Assembly (NCBI GenBank): GCA_035546535.1
Contig: DASZWQ010000114.1
Span: 1-64,000, forward strand
Length of the DNA stretch: 64,000 nt
Direction of reading: 5' to 3'
Origin: Pirellulales bacterium
Lineage (GTDB): Bacteria > Planctomycetota > Planctomycetia > Pirellulales > JACPPG01
A program made the position numbers and the translations under genes. The notes under the pieces were generated by a model. That model was not told the origin of the DNA. It was given only the letters and a program-made list of their open reading frames with translations, and ran no database searches. Positions 52,106 to 61,120 of the stretch are shown here, one piece after another (the stretch's first letter is position 1; each line of letters begins with the position of its first letter).

Positions 52106-54556
52106 ATGTCAGTGACTTGGACACTGCTGGTCCTGGCCGTTGCGGCGGCGCCGCCGCCGGATATCCCGTGGGCTGGCGAAGGCCGGCTTCGTGTGCTGCT
52201 GGAAGTGGATTCCGCGGGCAACAACGAGAGCCAACCGCAACCGGCCCGCGAGGCATCGGCGCGAACTGACGAGCGTCCGGCCGACGTGCGAATCGAATTC
52301 GCCACGCTGCTTGCCGGGCAGGGCATCGAAGACCAGGTCGTCGACCCGGCTTCGATTCAGGTCATTCGGCACGAGGCGGCAACGGGCGCGCCCGAGCGGA
52401 CTGGCTTGTTTGCCTTTGCCCGTGGCGAATTCGAGATTCCTTCTCGCTGGTACGACGCCACGATCCCTTATGAGTTCCCGGAGTGCAACATCAACTTGGC
52501 AACGAGCCAAGGGCGATTGCCGCGAACCAAGGAAACCCGCACCGGCTATTTTTACGAGTGCGTGGGCGAGGGCCGCGACGGCCACCTGGCATTTGTGCAT
52601 CGCGATGACGGCAAGCCCGCGATTTACGGTCTGTACTTCGACACGATTCCCGCCGACAAGCTGCCCGACCGGCAGCCGCCGCGCGGTTTCGTCGGCGACG
52701 GGTCGCATCGCTGCGAACCGATCGGCCACAGCACGACGGGCCTGATTCACAGCCGTATCGATGTCGTGGATTTCAACGGAGACAAGTTGCCGGATTTGCT
52801 CGTAGGGTGTAGCCGAGGATCGATCGTCTGGTACCCGAACGTCGGCCGCGCCGACGATTGGAAGTTCACTTGCTCCCGGCTGCTGGCGACGCGCGACGGC
52901 GAGCCGATCGACGTCGGCTACGGTTCCACGCCACACGTCTGCGATTTCGACGCTGACGGAAAGCTCGATCTGCTCGTAGGTGGCGAGCGGAACCGCGTCG
53001 TGTGGTACCGCAACGTGGGCACGGCCACGGCGCCGGCCCTGGAATATCAGGGACTCGTCGAGGCCGAGGGTGAGCCACTCGAGCTGCCCGTAAAGCCGTG
53101 CCCCGAAGGGCCCGATATTTTCACGCTCGATTATTATCCGGTGCTGGAGACGGCCGATTGGGATGGCGACGGCGATCAAGATCTGTTGGCCGGTGGTTAC
53201 GTCACGGGCCGCATTTACTGGTACGAGAATACAGCCGGCCCCGGCGCGCCCTGGCAATTGCATCTCGCCGGCGAACTTTCGGCCGATGGCGAGCCGCTGG
53301 ATGTCGGCTGGGCGGCGGCGCCGGGCGTGGCCGACGTCGATGGCGACGGCGACCTCGATCTGTTCACCGGCTGCATGCTCATGACGGCCGGCGGCGGCGA
53401 TAGCATCAGCGACAAGAAGTTCCTCTGGTTCTTCGAGAACGTGGGCACGCCGCGCGAACCGCGGCTGCACGCGCGAAGCATGCCACATCGCGGAGACTTT
53501 CCCGTGGCTGCGATGGCCACACCGCGCTTGGTCGATTTCACCGGCGACGGCCTGGCGGACATCATCGCCAGTTCCGGCGAACGGATTTATTTCTTCCGCA
53601 ACGTGGGGACACGAACCGAACCCATCTTCGAGGCACACCGCGACTGGATGCCCGGCGTTTGGAACAACGCGCCACTGGCAGGCACCCAATTCTTCGATTA
53701 CGACGGCGATGGTCGGCTCGATGGCGTCGACGGTCCGCGCGTTTATCGAAACACCGGTCGTGGCAGCCCCGGCATCTTTGCCAGCCCGATTTCTTTATTG
53801 CAGCCGGGCCAGAAGATCGACCACCTCTCGGGCATTGGCGACGACTGGACATTTCAGCGTCTCTACGACCTGGACGACGACGGCACATTCGACTTGCTCG
53901 ATGCCGATCACGCTGGACACATCTGGTGGCATCGCAACCGCGGCACAGCCAAGGCATGCGATTTCGACACGACCGGCGTACGGCTGAACCTCGCCGACGG
54001 CACGCCGCTTACCGTCGGCGGCAAGCGAACCGGCTTCGACGCCTTGCAGGGAGCCCGCGCCACTTATACCGCCGGCGACTTCGACGGCGACGGCCATGCC
54101 GATCTTGTGACCACCGATACCTTCGGCGACGTGGTTTATTTTCAGCAAGCGCCCCGCGGCGGCGCGGATACAAAAGTTCCCACATTCGAACCGGGCAAGA
54201 AGATCGCCAAGCTGCGCATCCGCGGCGTGCCCACGGCTTGCGATTGGAACGGTGACGGCCGATTGGACATCGTCGCCGGTTCGAGCGCCGCGGACGTGGT
54301 GGTCATACTCGGCAAACGCGCGGGTGATGTGGCAACGCGTGAAGGCGCGACATTCGACGAGCCGGCGCCAATCAAGCTGCCACCAGCGCCCGATGGCGCC
54401 GGCGCGCCCTTGGTCGTTACCGATTTTAACGGCGACGGCGACCTGGATATCATCCTGCACACGGCCTACGCCTACACGTGCTTTTACGAGCGTTCCTTCA
54501 TCGACCGCGGTTATGCACGGGGGCACGTGGTGGCCCTGCAAACCAAGCCAAAGTAG
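52106..54556 (+). CDS. Secreted FG-GAP/VCBS repeat protein
   Basis: An 816-residue exported protein with a short signal sequence (MSVTWTLLVLAVAAAPPP). From about residue 225 on it carries ten FG-GAP-type calcium-binding loops of the form D-x-[ND]-G-D-x-x-x-D-[IL], for example DFNGDKLPDLL, DWDGDGDQDLL, DVDGDGDLDLF, DFDGDGHADLV and DWNGDGRLDIV. Ten such blades suggest an integrin-like beta-propeller plus extra units, stabilised by calcium outside the cell. No enzymatic domain is evident; the first 200 residues are of unknown fold. GAGGG 9 nt before ATG 52106 fixes the start, so the 52070 start is not used. Confidence 0.85.
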   Translation: MSVTWTLLVLAVAAAPPPDIPWAGEGRLRVLLEVDSAGNNESQPQPAREASARTDERPADVRIEFATLLAGQGIEDQVVDPASIQVIRHEAATGAPERTGLFAFARGEFEIPSRWYDATIPYEFPECNINLATSQGRLPRTKETRTGYFYECVGEGRDGHLAFVHRDDGKPAIYGLYFDTIPADKLPDRQPPRGFVGDGSHRCEPIGHSTTGLIHSRIDVVDFNGDKLPDLLVGCSRGSIVWYPNVGRADDWKFTCSRLLATRDGEPIDVGYGSTPHVCDFDADGKLDLLVGGERNRVVWYRNVGTATAPALEYQGLVEAEGEPLELPVKPCPEGPDIFTLDYYPVLETADWDGDGDQDLLAGGYVTGRIYWYENTAGPGAPWQLHLAGELSADGEPLDVGWAAAPGVADVDGDGDLDLFTGCMLMTAGGGDSISDKKFLWFFENVGTPREPRLHARSMPHRGDFPVAAMATPRLVDFTGDGLADIIASSGERIYFFRNVGTRTEPIFEAHRDWMPGVWNNAPLAGTQFFDYDGDGRLDGVDGPRVYRNTGRGSPGIFASPISLLQPGQKIDHLSGIGDDWTFQRLYDLDDDGTFDLLDADHAGHIWWHRNRGTAKACDFDTTGVRLNLADGTPLTVGGKRTGFDALQGARATYTAGDFDGDGHADLVTTDTFGDVVYFQQAPRGGADTKVPTFEPGKKIAKLRIRGVPTACDWNGDGRLDIVAGSSAADVVVILGKRAGDVATREGATFDEPAPIKLPPAPDGAGAPLVVTDFNGDGDLDIILHTAYAYTCFYERSFIDRGYARGHVVALQTKPK

Positions 54557-54750
54557 CGCGTAGCCGTCCGGTACAGGGGTCTGGTCACAGGGGCATAAAA
54601 GATCCTTGCCGAAACGTTAGCTAACACGTCGCAATCGCCTTGGCGGCCAGCGTGAAAATCGCCGCATAACAGGCTAGACTTGTGCGGCGACGCCGGAGCA
54701 GCCGCCCGCCTCCGCACCTTTCCCGGCGGCATTTCGTAAAGAAAACCGTC

Positions 54751-55878
54751 ATGCGATCCGTTCTGATTCTGTCCTGTCTCGGCGCGGCATTCTCGCTGAG
54801 CGCCGCGCGCGCGGACGATGGTTGGCTTAACCAGCGCGTCTACCTGAAGGTGAACGCCCGGCCGAAATTGCAAAACCGCGCCTTCGCGTGGAACGATATC
54901 ACGGTCCCGGCAAAGATCACGCAAGTCAACGGCGACTGGCTGTGGGTCGGCAGCGCTTGGGTCCGATCGAGCGAAGTCGTCAAGGAAGCTGACGGCGTCA
55001 CGTACTACAACAAAGTCATGCGGGAGTCGCCGGACAACCTCACGGCCTTGTTGTATCGCGGCGTGAGCTTTCGCATGAAGCGCGATTTCGCGAACGCCAT
55101 CAAGGATTTCACCGAGGTGATTCGCCTCGATCCTTCGTCGGCCTCGGCGTATGCCGAACGCGCCGCGACCTACGACCACCTGCATCAATACGACAAGTCC
55201 GTGGCCGACCTTAATCAGGCGATCCGCCTGACGCCAGACGTGGCGGTGTTCTACAACAACCGCGGTTGTTCGACGCGCGGGCTAGGCACTTATGCCAGGG
55301 CCAAAGCCGATTTCGACGAAGCAATACGTCTCGACCCGAAAATGGCGATAGCATATTCCAATCGTGGCGTGAACTGGATGCTGCAGGAGGAATACGATCG
55401 GGCGATGGCTGACTACAACAAAGCACTCGCCATCGATCCGACAATGGTCTACGCCTACGACGGCCGTGGATACGTCTGGAGCAAGCGCGGCCACTATCAA
55501 GAGGCGCTGCACGACTGGGACGAATCGATCCGGCTCGCGCCGGACGAGCCCGGCGGCTATCATAACAAGGCCCGGCTGTACGCCACGTGCATGTCGTTGG
55601 GCCACCGTGACGGTAAGCTGGCGCTCGAGAACGCTAAGCAAGCGTGCGAGCTGGATCACTGGGAAAACTGGCAATATGTCTCCAGCCTGGCCGCGGCTTA
55701 CGCGGAACTCGGCCAGTTCGACAAGGCCATCGAGTGGCAGAAGAAGGCGATTGCCATGGACATTCAGCCCGAACTCAGCGACGAGAAGAACCAGACCGAA
55801 CGCCTGCAGGCCTACGAGTCCGGTCGAGCGTTTAGCGATCCTGAAATTCCTGAAGAGGCGGAAGAAACGGGGCCATGA
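54751..55878 (+). CDS. Exported SH3-like/TPR protein (paralogue 1)
   Basis: A 375-residue secreted protein. The signal peptide (MRSVLILSCLGAAFSLSAARA) leads to a small beta module (about 25-75: VYLKVNARPKLQNRAF, ITQVNGDWLWVGSAWVRSSE), resembling an SH3-like domain. Six or more TPR repeats follow (about 85-330), with repeated cores such as AIKDFTEVIRLDPSSASAY, VADLNQAIRLTPDVAVFYNN and KADFDEAIRLDPKMAIAYSN. It is probably a periplasmic scaffold; the partner is unknown. It overlaps the next gene by ATGA and is its clear paralogue, so the pair arose by tandem duplication. Confidence 0.85.
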   Translation: MRSVLILSCLGAAFSLSAARADDGWLNQRVYLKVNARPKLQNRAFAWNDITVPAKITQVNGDWLWVGSAWVRSSEVVKEADGVTYYNKVMRESPDNLTALLYRGVSFRMKRDFANAIKDFTEVIRLDPSSASAYAERAATYDHLHQYDKSVADLNQAIRLTPDVAVFYNNRGCSTRGLGTYARAKADFDEAIRLDPKMAIAYSNRGVNWMLQEEYDRAMADYNKALAIDPTMVYAYDGRGYVWSKRGHYQEALHDWDESIRLAPDEPGGYHNKARLYATCMSLGHRDGKLALENAKQACELDHWENWQYVSSLAAAYAELGQFDKAIEWQKKAIAMDIQPELSDEKNQTERLQAYESGRAFSDPEIPEEAEETGP

Positions 55879-57032
55879 AGATGTCACTGTCGAATATCGC
55901 GAAACGGACCTTTCTGCTCGCGCTTGCGGTTTTACTGGCCCAAGACGTATCGCGGGCCATCGCCGCCGAGGATACCTGGCTGGGCCAAACGGTCTTCATC
56001 AAGGAAACCGCCAAACCCAAACTCGGCAACAAGGTGATCCCGTGGAACGAGGTGGGCATGCCCGCCACGATCACCAAGGTCGACGGCGATTGGCTATGGG
56101 TCGGCAAAGCGTGGGTGCGCACGGGCGAAGTCGTGCGCCGCGACGACGCGCCGATCTATTACGCGACGGTGCTGAAACGCGATCCGAGCGCGGCCTACGC
56201 CTATATGTTGCGCGGTGTGGCCTGGCGATTGAAACGCGACTATGAAAATGCCCTGCGCGATTTTACCGAGGCGATCCGCCTCGAACCCGACGCTCATATC
56301 GCTTATCAGGCCCGGGCCGCGGTCTATCACCAGATGCAGGAATACGAAAAGGCCCTGGCCGATATTTCGGAAGCCATTCGCCTGGCGCCGAACGTCGGGC
56401 TGTATTACAGCGACCGCGGCTGCATCTACAAGAGCCTGGGCAACTATCCCAAGGCGCGCGAGCAATTCGACGAAGCGGTGCGCATCAATCCAAAGCTGGC
56501 CCTGGCCTTTGCCAACCGCGGCGTGAACTGGTTCATCGAAAAGCAGTACGACAAGGCGATGGCCGACTGCGACAAGGCGCTGTCGATCGACAACAAGCTC
56601 ACGTTCGCCTACAACCAACGCGGCTACGTGTGGAGCAAGCAGGGGCACTACGCGCAAGCACTGAAAGATTGGGACGAATCGATTCGCATCGCTCCCTTCG
56701 AGCCCGGCGGCTACCACAACAAGGCGCGGCTGTACGCTACCTGCATGTCGCTGGGACATCGCGACGGCCAAATGGCGCTCGAAAATGCCCGGAAGGCCTG
56801 CGAGCTGGACCACTGGGAAGAATGGCGCTACGTGGCGTGCCTGGCTGCCGCTTACGCGGAGCTCGGCAAATTCGACGAAGCCATCGAATGGCAGAACAAA
56901 GCCATCGCCATGAACAAGCATCCCGAGCGTCGCGACACCGTCGAACAGCAGGAGCGGCTCAAGCTCTACGAAGCCGGCATGCCGTTTCGCGACCCGGAGA
57001 TTTCGGAAGACGAATCGGACTCATCAGGTTAA
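55875..57032 (+). CDS. Exported SH3-like/TPR protein (paralogue 2)
   Basis: A 385-residue protein with the same architecture as its upstream neighbour: signal peptide (TFLLALAVLLAQDVSRAIAA), SH3-like module (VFIKETAKPKLGNKVI, ITKVDGDWLWVGKAWVRTGE) and at least six TPRs (NALRDFTEAIRLEPDAHIAY, ALADISEAIRLAPNVGLYYS). Much of the second half is nearly identical (GGYHNKARLYATCMSLGHRDG in both). The ATG overlaps the upstream stop by 4 nt, so translation is probably coupled. The C-terminus is acidic (EISEDESDSSG). Its stop lies 4 nt from the end of the convergent SDR gene. Confidence 0.85.
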   Translation: MKMSLSNIAKRTFLLALAVLLAQDVSRAIAAEDTWLGQTVFIKETAKPKLGNKVIPWNEVGMPATITKVDGDWLWVGKAWVRTGEVVRRDDAPIYYATVLKRDPSAAYAYMLRGVAWRLKRDYENALRDFTEAIRLEPDAHIAYQARAAVYHQMQEYEKALADISEAIRLAPNVGLYYSDRGCIYKSLGNYPKAREQFDEAVRINPKLALAFANRGVNWFIEKQYDKAMADCDKALSIDNKLTFAYNQRGYVWSKQGHYAQALKDWDESIRIAPFEPGGYHNKARLYATCMSLGHRDGQMALENARKACELDHWEEWRYVACLAAAYAELGKFDEAIEWQNKAIAMNKHPERRDTVEQQERLKLYEAGMPFRDPEISEDESDSSG

Positions 57033-57036
57033 AGGC

Positions 57037-57819
57037 CTATTCGGCCGGCGGAACACCCAACGATTTACCACCATCGATCGCGATCATGGTACCGGTGACC
57101 ATCGCCGCGGCATCGCTCGCCAGGTACAGGATGGCCTGGGCGACTTCCTCAGGCGCGATCATGCGGCCGAATGCCTTGGCCAAGGGGCTGGCGGCGATGA
57201 ACTTTCGGGCCGTCGCTTCGCGGTCGGTCGCCGCTGCCAGGTCAGCATTCATCATGCCCGTGTCCCCGACGGGGCCGGGACAGACGGCATTCACGCGAAT
57301 GCGATCGCGCGCATGGCACAGAGCCAGGCTGCGCACCATGCCCAGCAGGGCCATTTTGCTGGTGGAATAAACGGGATCGTGTGCGCGCGGCAGAATGCCG
57401 GCGTTGCTCGAGGTGACGACGATCGCGCCGCCGCCGGCGGCGCGCAGGTGCGGAATGGAATACCGCGCCAACAGGAACGTGGCCTTGAAATTCGTGTCCA
57501 TCACGGCATCCCATTCAGCCTCGCTCACGTCGGGAATCTGTTTCACAAGGCCGACACCGGCGTTGCTGATCACGATGTCCAGGCGCCCCTGTTCGCCGAC
57601 GGCCTGGTCCACGAGTTGCCGTATATCGACTTCGCGCCGCACATCGCAAGTCCGCTCGCGAATGCCGAGCCGTGCAAAGGTCGCGGCATTTGTTTCATCT
57701 TCCCGCACGTCACCAGTGAAGACCTTTGCCCCCTCGCGAGCTAGCGCCAGGGCTGTTGCCCGGCCGATGCCGCTTGCGCCACCCGTTACGATGGCCACGC
57801 GTCCCGCCAAGGAATTCAT
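57037..57819 (-). CDS. SDR-family oxidoreductase
   Basis: A 260-residue short-chain dehydrogenase/reductase. The coenzyme motif is VTGGASGIGRA (TGxxxGIG), followed by an Asp at the end of strand 2 (FTGDVRED), which suggests NAD over NADP. NAG (ISNAGVG), the catalytic Ser (VVTSSNAG) and the YSTSK pair (Tyr-x-x-x-Lys) are complete, and PGPVGDTGM follows. It is fully equipped for catalysis; the substrate is unknown. It is divergent from the amidohydrolase gene across about 170 nt. Confidence 0.92.
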   Translation of the reverse strand: MNSLAGRVAIVTGGASGIGRATALALAREGAKVFTGDVREDETNAATFARLGIRERTCDVRREVDIRQLVDQAVGEQGRLDIVISNAGVGLVKQIPDVSEAEWDAVMDTNFKATFLLARYSIPHLRAAGGGAIVVTSSNAGILPRAHDPVYSTSKMALLGMVRSLALCHARDRIRVNAVCPGPVGDTGMMNADLAAATDREATARKFIAASPLAKAFGRMIAPEEVAQAILYLASDAAAMVTGTMIAIDGGKSLGVPPAE

Positions 57820-57987
57820 AACACCTCCGCTTGAGAATCAGCTGACCCGCGGCCGCGGATCTTCCGCACCAACTTAACAATTGTCGCCGGCGGTTGCTTG
57901 CTTCCAGGCGGAGGGGCCGTCTACGATTGTGCGCACCATGGTTGACCGTCCTTGACCCGGTCTTGATTCATCCGAAGAGGCTTCCAT

Positions 57988-58827
57988 ATGCCCGACCCGC
58001 AGGTCCCCATCATCGACGCCTGGGCAAATCCGGCGATCAAAGAGATGTCAGAATCCGTGCCCGAGATCGCCCGCCTCTTTCGCCAGTCGGGCGCGACGCA
58101 TCTTTTGGAAACGGGCGTAAGCGCCGAAGAAATGGTGGGCATGATGGACGCGGCCGGCATCGAACGGCTGTGCATGACCACCTGGGCACGGCCGGGCATC
58201 TCGATCACCAGCAATGATCGCATCGCCGAGTTTACGCGCGCCTATCCCGAGCGATTCGTAGGCGTGGCGGCCGTGAATCTCGAAAAGCCGGTCGAAGCCG
58301 TGCGCGAGCTGGATCGTGCCGTGCGCGAGCTGGGTTTCAAGGCGCTGCGCGTCATTCCCTGGCTGTGGAACCGGCCTCCTAACGACAAGCTCTACTATCC
58401 GCTCTATGTGAAGTGCATCGAGCTGGATATTCCGTTTTGCACGCAGGTCGGCCACACCGGGCCCTTGATGCCCTCGGAGCCGGGCCGGCCGATCCCGTAC
58501 ATCGACGAAGTGGCGCTGACCTTTCCCGAGTTGCGCATCCTGGGCGGGCACATCGGCTATCCATGGACCGACGAAATGATCGCACTCGCCTGGAAGCACG
58601 AGCACGTGTACATCGACACGAGCGCGTACCTGCCGCGCTACTACCCGCCGCAACTGGTTCACTTCATGAACACCTACGGCGCGGACAAGGTGCTCTTTGG
58701 CACGAATTTTCCGATGTTGTCCCTGGAAAAATGCGCCGCCCAGGCTCGCGAGCTGCCGCTCAAACCCGAGGCCAAGGGAAAGTTCTTGCGCGAGAACGCG
58801 CTCCGGGTCTACAAGTTGGACCGTTGA
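57988..58827 (+). CDS. Amidohydrolase-2 family protein lacking the N-terminal HxH
   Basis: A 279-residue TIM-barrel protein of the amidohydrolase-related (Amidohydro_2) family, to which decarboxylases and lactonases belong. Later motifs are typical: FVGVAAVNLEKPVEAVREL, GFKALRVIPWLW, PFCTQVGHTG (His on strand 5), LGGHIGYPW (His on strand 6) and VLFGTNFPML, where family members have Asp (GSDFP) and this protein has Asn. The opening IDAWANPAIKEM also replaces the usual IDxHxH. Two metal-site positions are therefore altered, so the protein may bind metal differently or be inactive. It follows about 170 nt of divergent promoter region. Confidence 0.8.
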   Translation: MPDPQVPIIDAWANPAIKEMSESVPEIARLFRQSGATHLLETGVSAEEMVGMMDAAGIERLCMTTWARPGISITSNDRIAEFTRAYPERFVGVAAVNLEKPVEAVRELDRAVRELGFKALRVIPWLWNRPPNDKLYYPLYVKCIELDIPFCTQVGHTGPLMPSEPGRPIPYIDEVALTFPELRILGGHIGYPWTDEMIALAWKHEHVYIDTSAYLPRYYPPQLVHFMNTYGADKVLFGTNFPMLSLEKCAAQARELPLKPEAKGKFLRENALRVYKLDR

Positions 58828-58832
58828 AAGAC

Positions 58833-60605
58833 TCACTGTCCGCGGACGTTCGGTAGCGCCGGTCCGCGATAGGTGTCCACCGATTCGATCGGGCCCGGCG
58901 GCCGGCGACAGGCCAACACTTCGGCAGGAAAGCCGAGCGCGTAGAACAGACGGAACTGCGCGCGGTTGAAATCGGCAACCGTGCTGTAGTAATTGACATA
59001 GGCCTGCTGCAGTTGTTGCAGCGAGGCCACGACTTCCTGGGGCCGGTTGACGAGCGAAAGAATATCGTTGAAGCGCTGCGTCTGGCCCATGCCGATCAGG
59101 TTGCCGCGATACGATTCCAGCCCCTTCTTCAAGCCGGCTTCGGCCTGTGTGACGCGGAGCGTGGCGGAATCGACGTCGGCCTTGGCCTGCGTCACTTCGG
59201 CCGCCACATGATCTTGCATGTTAAAGAGCTCGATGTTGGCCAATTCGGTTTCGCCGCGCTGCTCGCGCACTTTGGCCTGATAACCGAATCCGAGATTATC
59301 CAATTGCCACACGGCCTGCGCCGCGACGTCGCCGCGGCCGTCCCATTGGTTCAGATTGCCGTTCGAACCGGTGCCGAAAATGCCTCCCTGAAAATAGAAG
59401 TCCGGCGTGCCGTTGCCGGTAATCAGCAGTTGGGGCATCAGCGGTCGCATCCGCTCTTTCTGCAAGCGGATCACATTCGCGCGTACAAGCGCCCGGTTAG
59501 ACGCCAGCTCAGGCCGGTTCATCAAGCCGACCACGATCAGGTCATCGACCATCCAGCTTGGCTCGATGAGCGCGACCTGCATGTGGTCGGGTTCCAAGGG
59601 AACGACGACCGCCGACGGATCGAGCCGAAGCACGCGTGTCAACCTTGCGCTCGAGACGCGCCACTGCTGCCGCGCAATTTGCGACGACTGTTCAAGCTCG
59701 GCCAGCAGCGTGCGGGCCCGGTCGATCTCATCCGGCGCGACCAGCCCGCGGGCCAGCGTTTCGACCCGGCGCACGACGTCGCGCGCCTTGGCCGTGGCGT
59801 CGGTCATCGCCGCGTAGGTGCCGCGTGCCATCTGCACGGTGAAATACGATTCGGCCGTGATTTCCAGGGCTTCATTGCGCGCGGTTTGCGTGTCGATGCG
59901 CCTCGCGGCCAGCACCTGCCGCGCCGCGAGCGGTTCGAACAAGGCGTCGGCCGTCCCCACGCGCAGGATGAGCCCGCCGCCAGCGATCAACGAGTTCGTG
60001 CTATCGACCGCCAGGCTGCCGTTGGTATTTTGAATGCCGCCGGAATGCCGGATGTACGCCGTGCCCGCGTCCAGGTTCGGCAGCCACAGGACATTCGCCT
60101 TTTCGGCCTGGGCCGCCGCGATTTGAACGCGCGCCTGCGCGGCCGCAATCAACAACGGCCGGCCATTCGATAGTCGCAGGGCCGTTGCCAGATTGATCGG
60201 CAGCGGCCGATCGCCCGGCGCAAGCTCGCCCGGCGGTAGTACGCCCGGGGTGCCGGAATCCGAGAGCACGGGCCCCGTCAGCACGTCGCGCTCTCGCGGC
60301 GGAGGAAACGCCGGTACCGCAATCGCGCCGACCGATGGGGTGGCGATTCCCTGGCTCGTCGACGGCAGTCGCGTCGGGCCTTGCGGTCCGGTTTGCGGTT
60401 GGCCGGGCGGGGGTGGCACCGCCTCGGGTTGTGCCGCACGCTGCGCAACGGTCACGACCTGCGCCGGCAGGCGCGCAGCACCGCAGAGTGCCATGGCCAT
60501 CGCCATCGCCAACGCTGCGCAGCACCGCCACCGGAGCATTGTCCGAGCCATGTTTCGGCGGCAGGCTGGCCTCGCCTCAGGGGGCGGCGAGGCAGTATGA
60601 GCCAT
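58833..60605 (-). CDS. TolC-family outer-membrane efflux protein
   Basis: A 590-residue TolC-like channel. An N-terminal signal (MLRWRCCAALAMAMAMALCG) leads to a Pro/Gln-rich linker (about 50-110), then two TolC repeats with long helices (NLATALRLSNGRPLLIAAAQ, NEALEITAESYFTVQMARG, VDDLIVVGLMNRPELASNRA and a C-terminal LASLQQLQQAYVNYYSTVAD). ATG 60605 is chosen since AGGA lies 7 nt upstream; ATG 60551 is a possible later start at the signal itself. It is divergent from the RND permease at 61121 and is the probable outer-membrane part of that pump. It is distinct from the TolC-like gene at 27040, having no Pro-rich C-terminal tail. Confidence 0.88.
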   Translation of the reverse strand: MAHTASPPPEARPACRRNMARTMLRWRCCAALAMAMAMALCGAARLPAQVVTVAQRAAQPEAVPPPPGQPQTGPQGPTRLPSTSQGIATPSVGAIAVPAFPPPRERDVLTGPVLSDSGTPGVLPPGELAPGDRPLPINLATALRLSNGRPLLIAAAQARVQIAAAQAEKANVLWLPNLDAGTAYIRHSGGIQNTNGSLAVDSTNSLIAGGGLILRVGTADALFEPLAARQVLAARRIDTQTARNEALEITAESYFTVQMARGTYAAMTDATAKARDVVRRVETLARGLVAPDEIDRARTLLAELEQSSQIARQQWRVSSARLTRVLRLDPSAVVVPLEPDHMQVALIEPSWMVDDLIVVGLMNRPELASNRALVRANVIRLQKERMRPLMPQLLITGNGTPDFYFQGGIFGTGSNGNLNQWDGRGDVAAQAVWQLDNLGFGYQAKVREQRGETELANIELFNMQDHVAAEVTQAKADVDSATLRVTQAEAGLKKGLESYRGNLIGMGQTQRFNDILSLVNRPQEVVASLQQLQQAYVNYYSTVADFNRAQFRLFYALGFPAEVLACRRPPGPIESVDTYRGPALPNVRGQ

Positions 60606-61120
60606 CGCGGGTTCCTTGTGCGTGAGCATCTGCGAGTTGCCAGCAAGCGCGGTTTGGCACGTGCGCGGGCGAGCGCGTGCTGGTCGTGGCATGGAGATCG
60701 AGCGAGAAGAGGACCTTGGGAGTCGAACGGACTTGCGAGCAGACGGGGAAGGGAAAATGGTGCGCGGCGAAAGCGCATTTATTCGGTCTGTACTGTTCGC
60801 ATCGGACTTGGCGCAAGTGCGGCATGAGCCGGTGGTAGCGGCCGCCTATCACCGGTCGAACCGGCATTCTCTGTCCAGCTTTCCAAAGCTTTCTGCGTCG
60901 TCACAACCAGCGTGGTACGTTCCTGAAGTGCTGCGCGCAGGGACTCTTCGCCCGAGCGGCACGCGCCCGGCGCCCGCCTGACGTCGGGCGATAGCAGTGC
61001 CTGCGCGCTCGCGGCCGGAACTCCCACGCTGCTTGCACAAGCGCCCTGCCGCGCCCCCCCGCCGCCCGCTACCCCCCCGAGAAGCCCTCGCCAGCCACGC
61101 CCGAGAAAGGTCCGCCCGCC
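60606..61120. other. Divergent region between tolC-like and RND permease genes
   Basis: 515 nt without a supported gene. It should contain promoters for both units. The part just before the permease (61050-61120) is very C-rich and in frame open back to 60995, but offers no start codon, so it is taken as leader. Confidence 0.4.
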
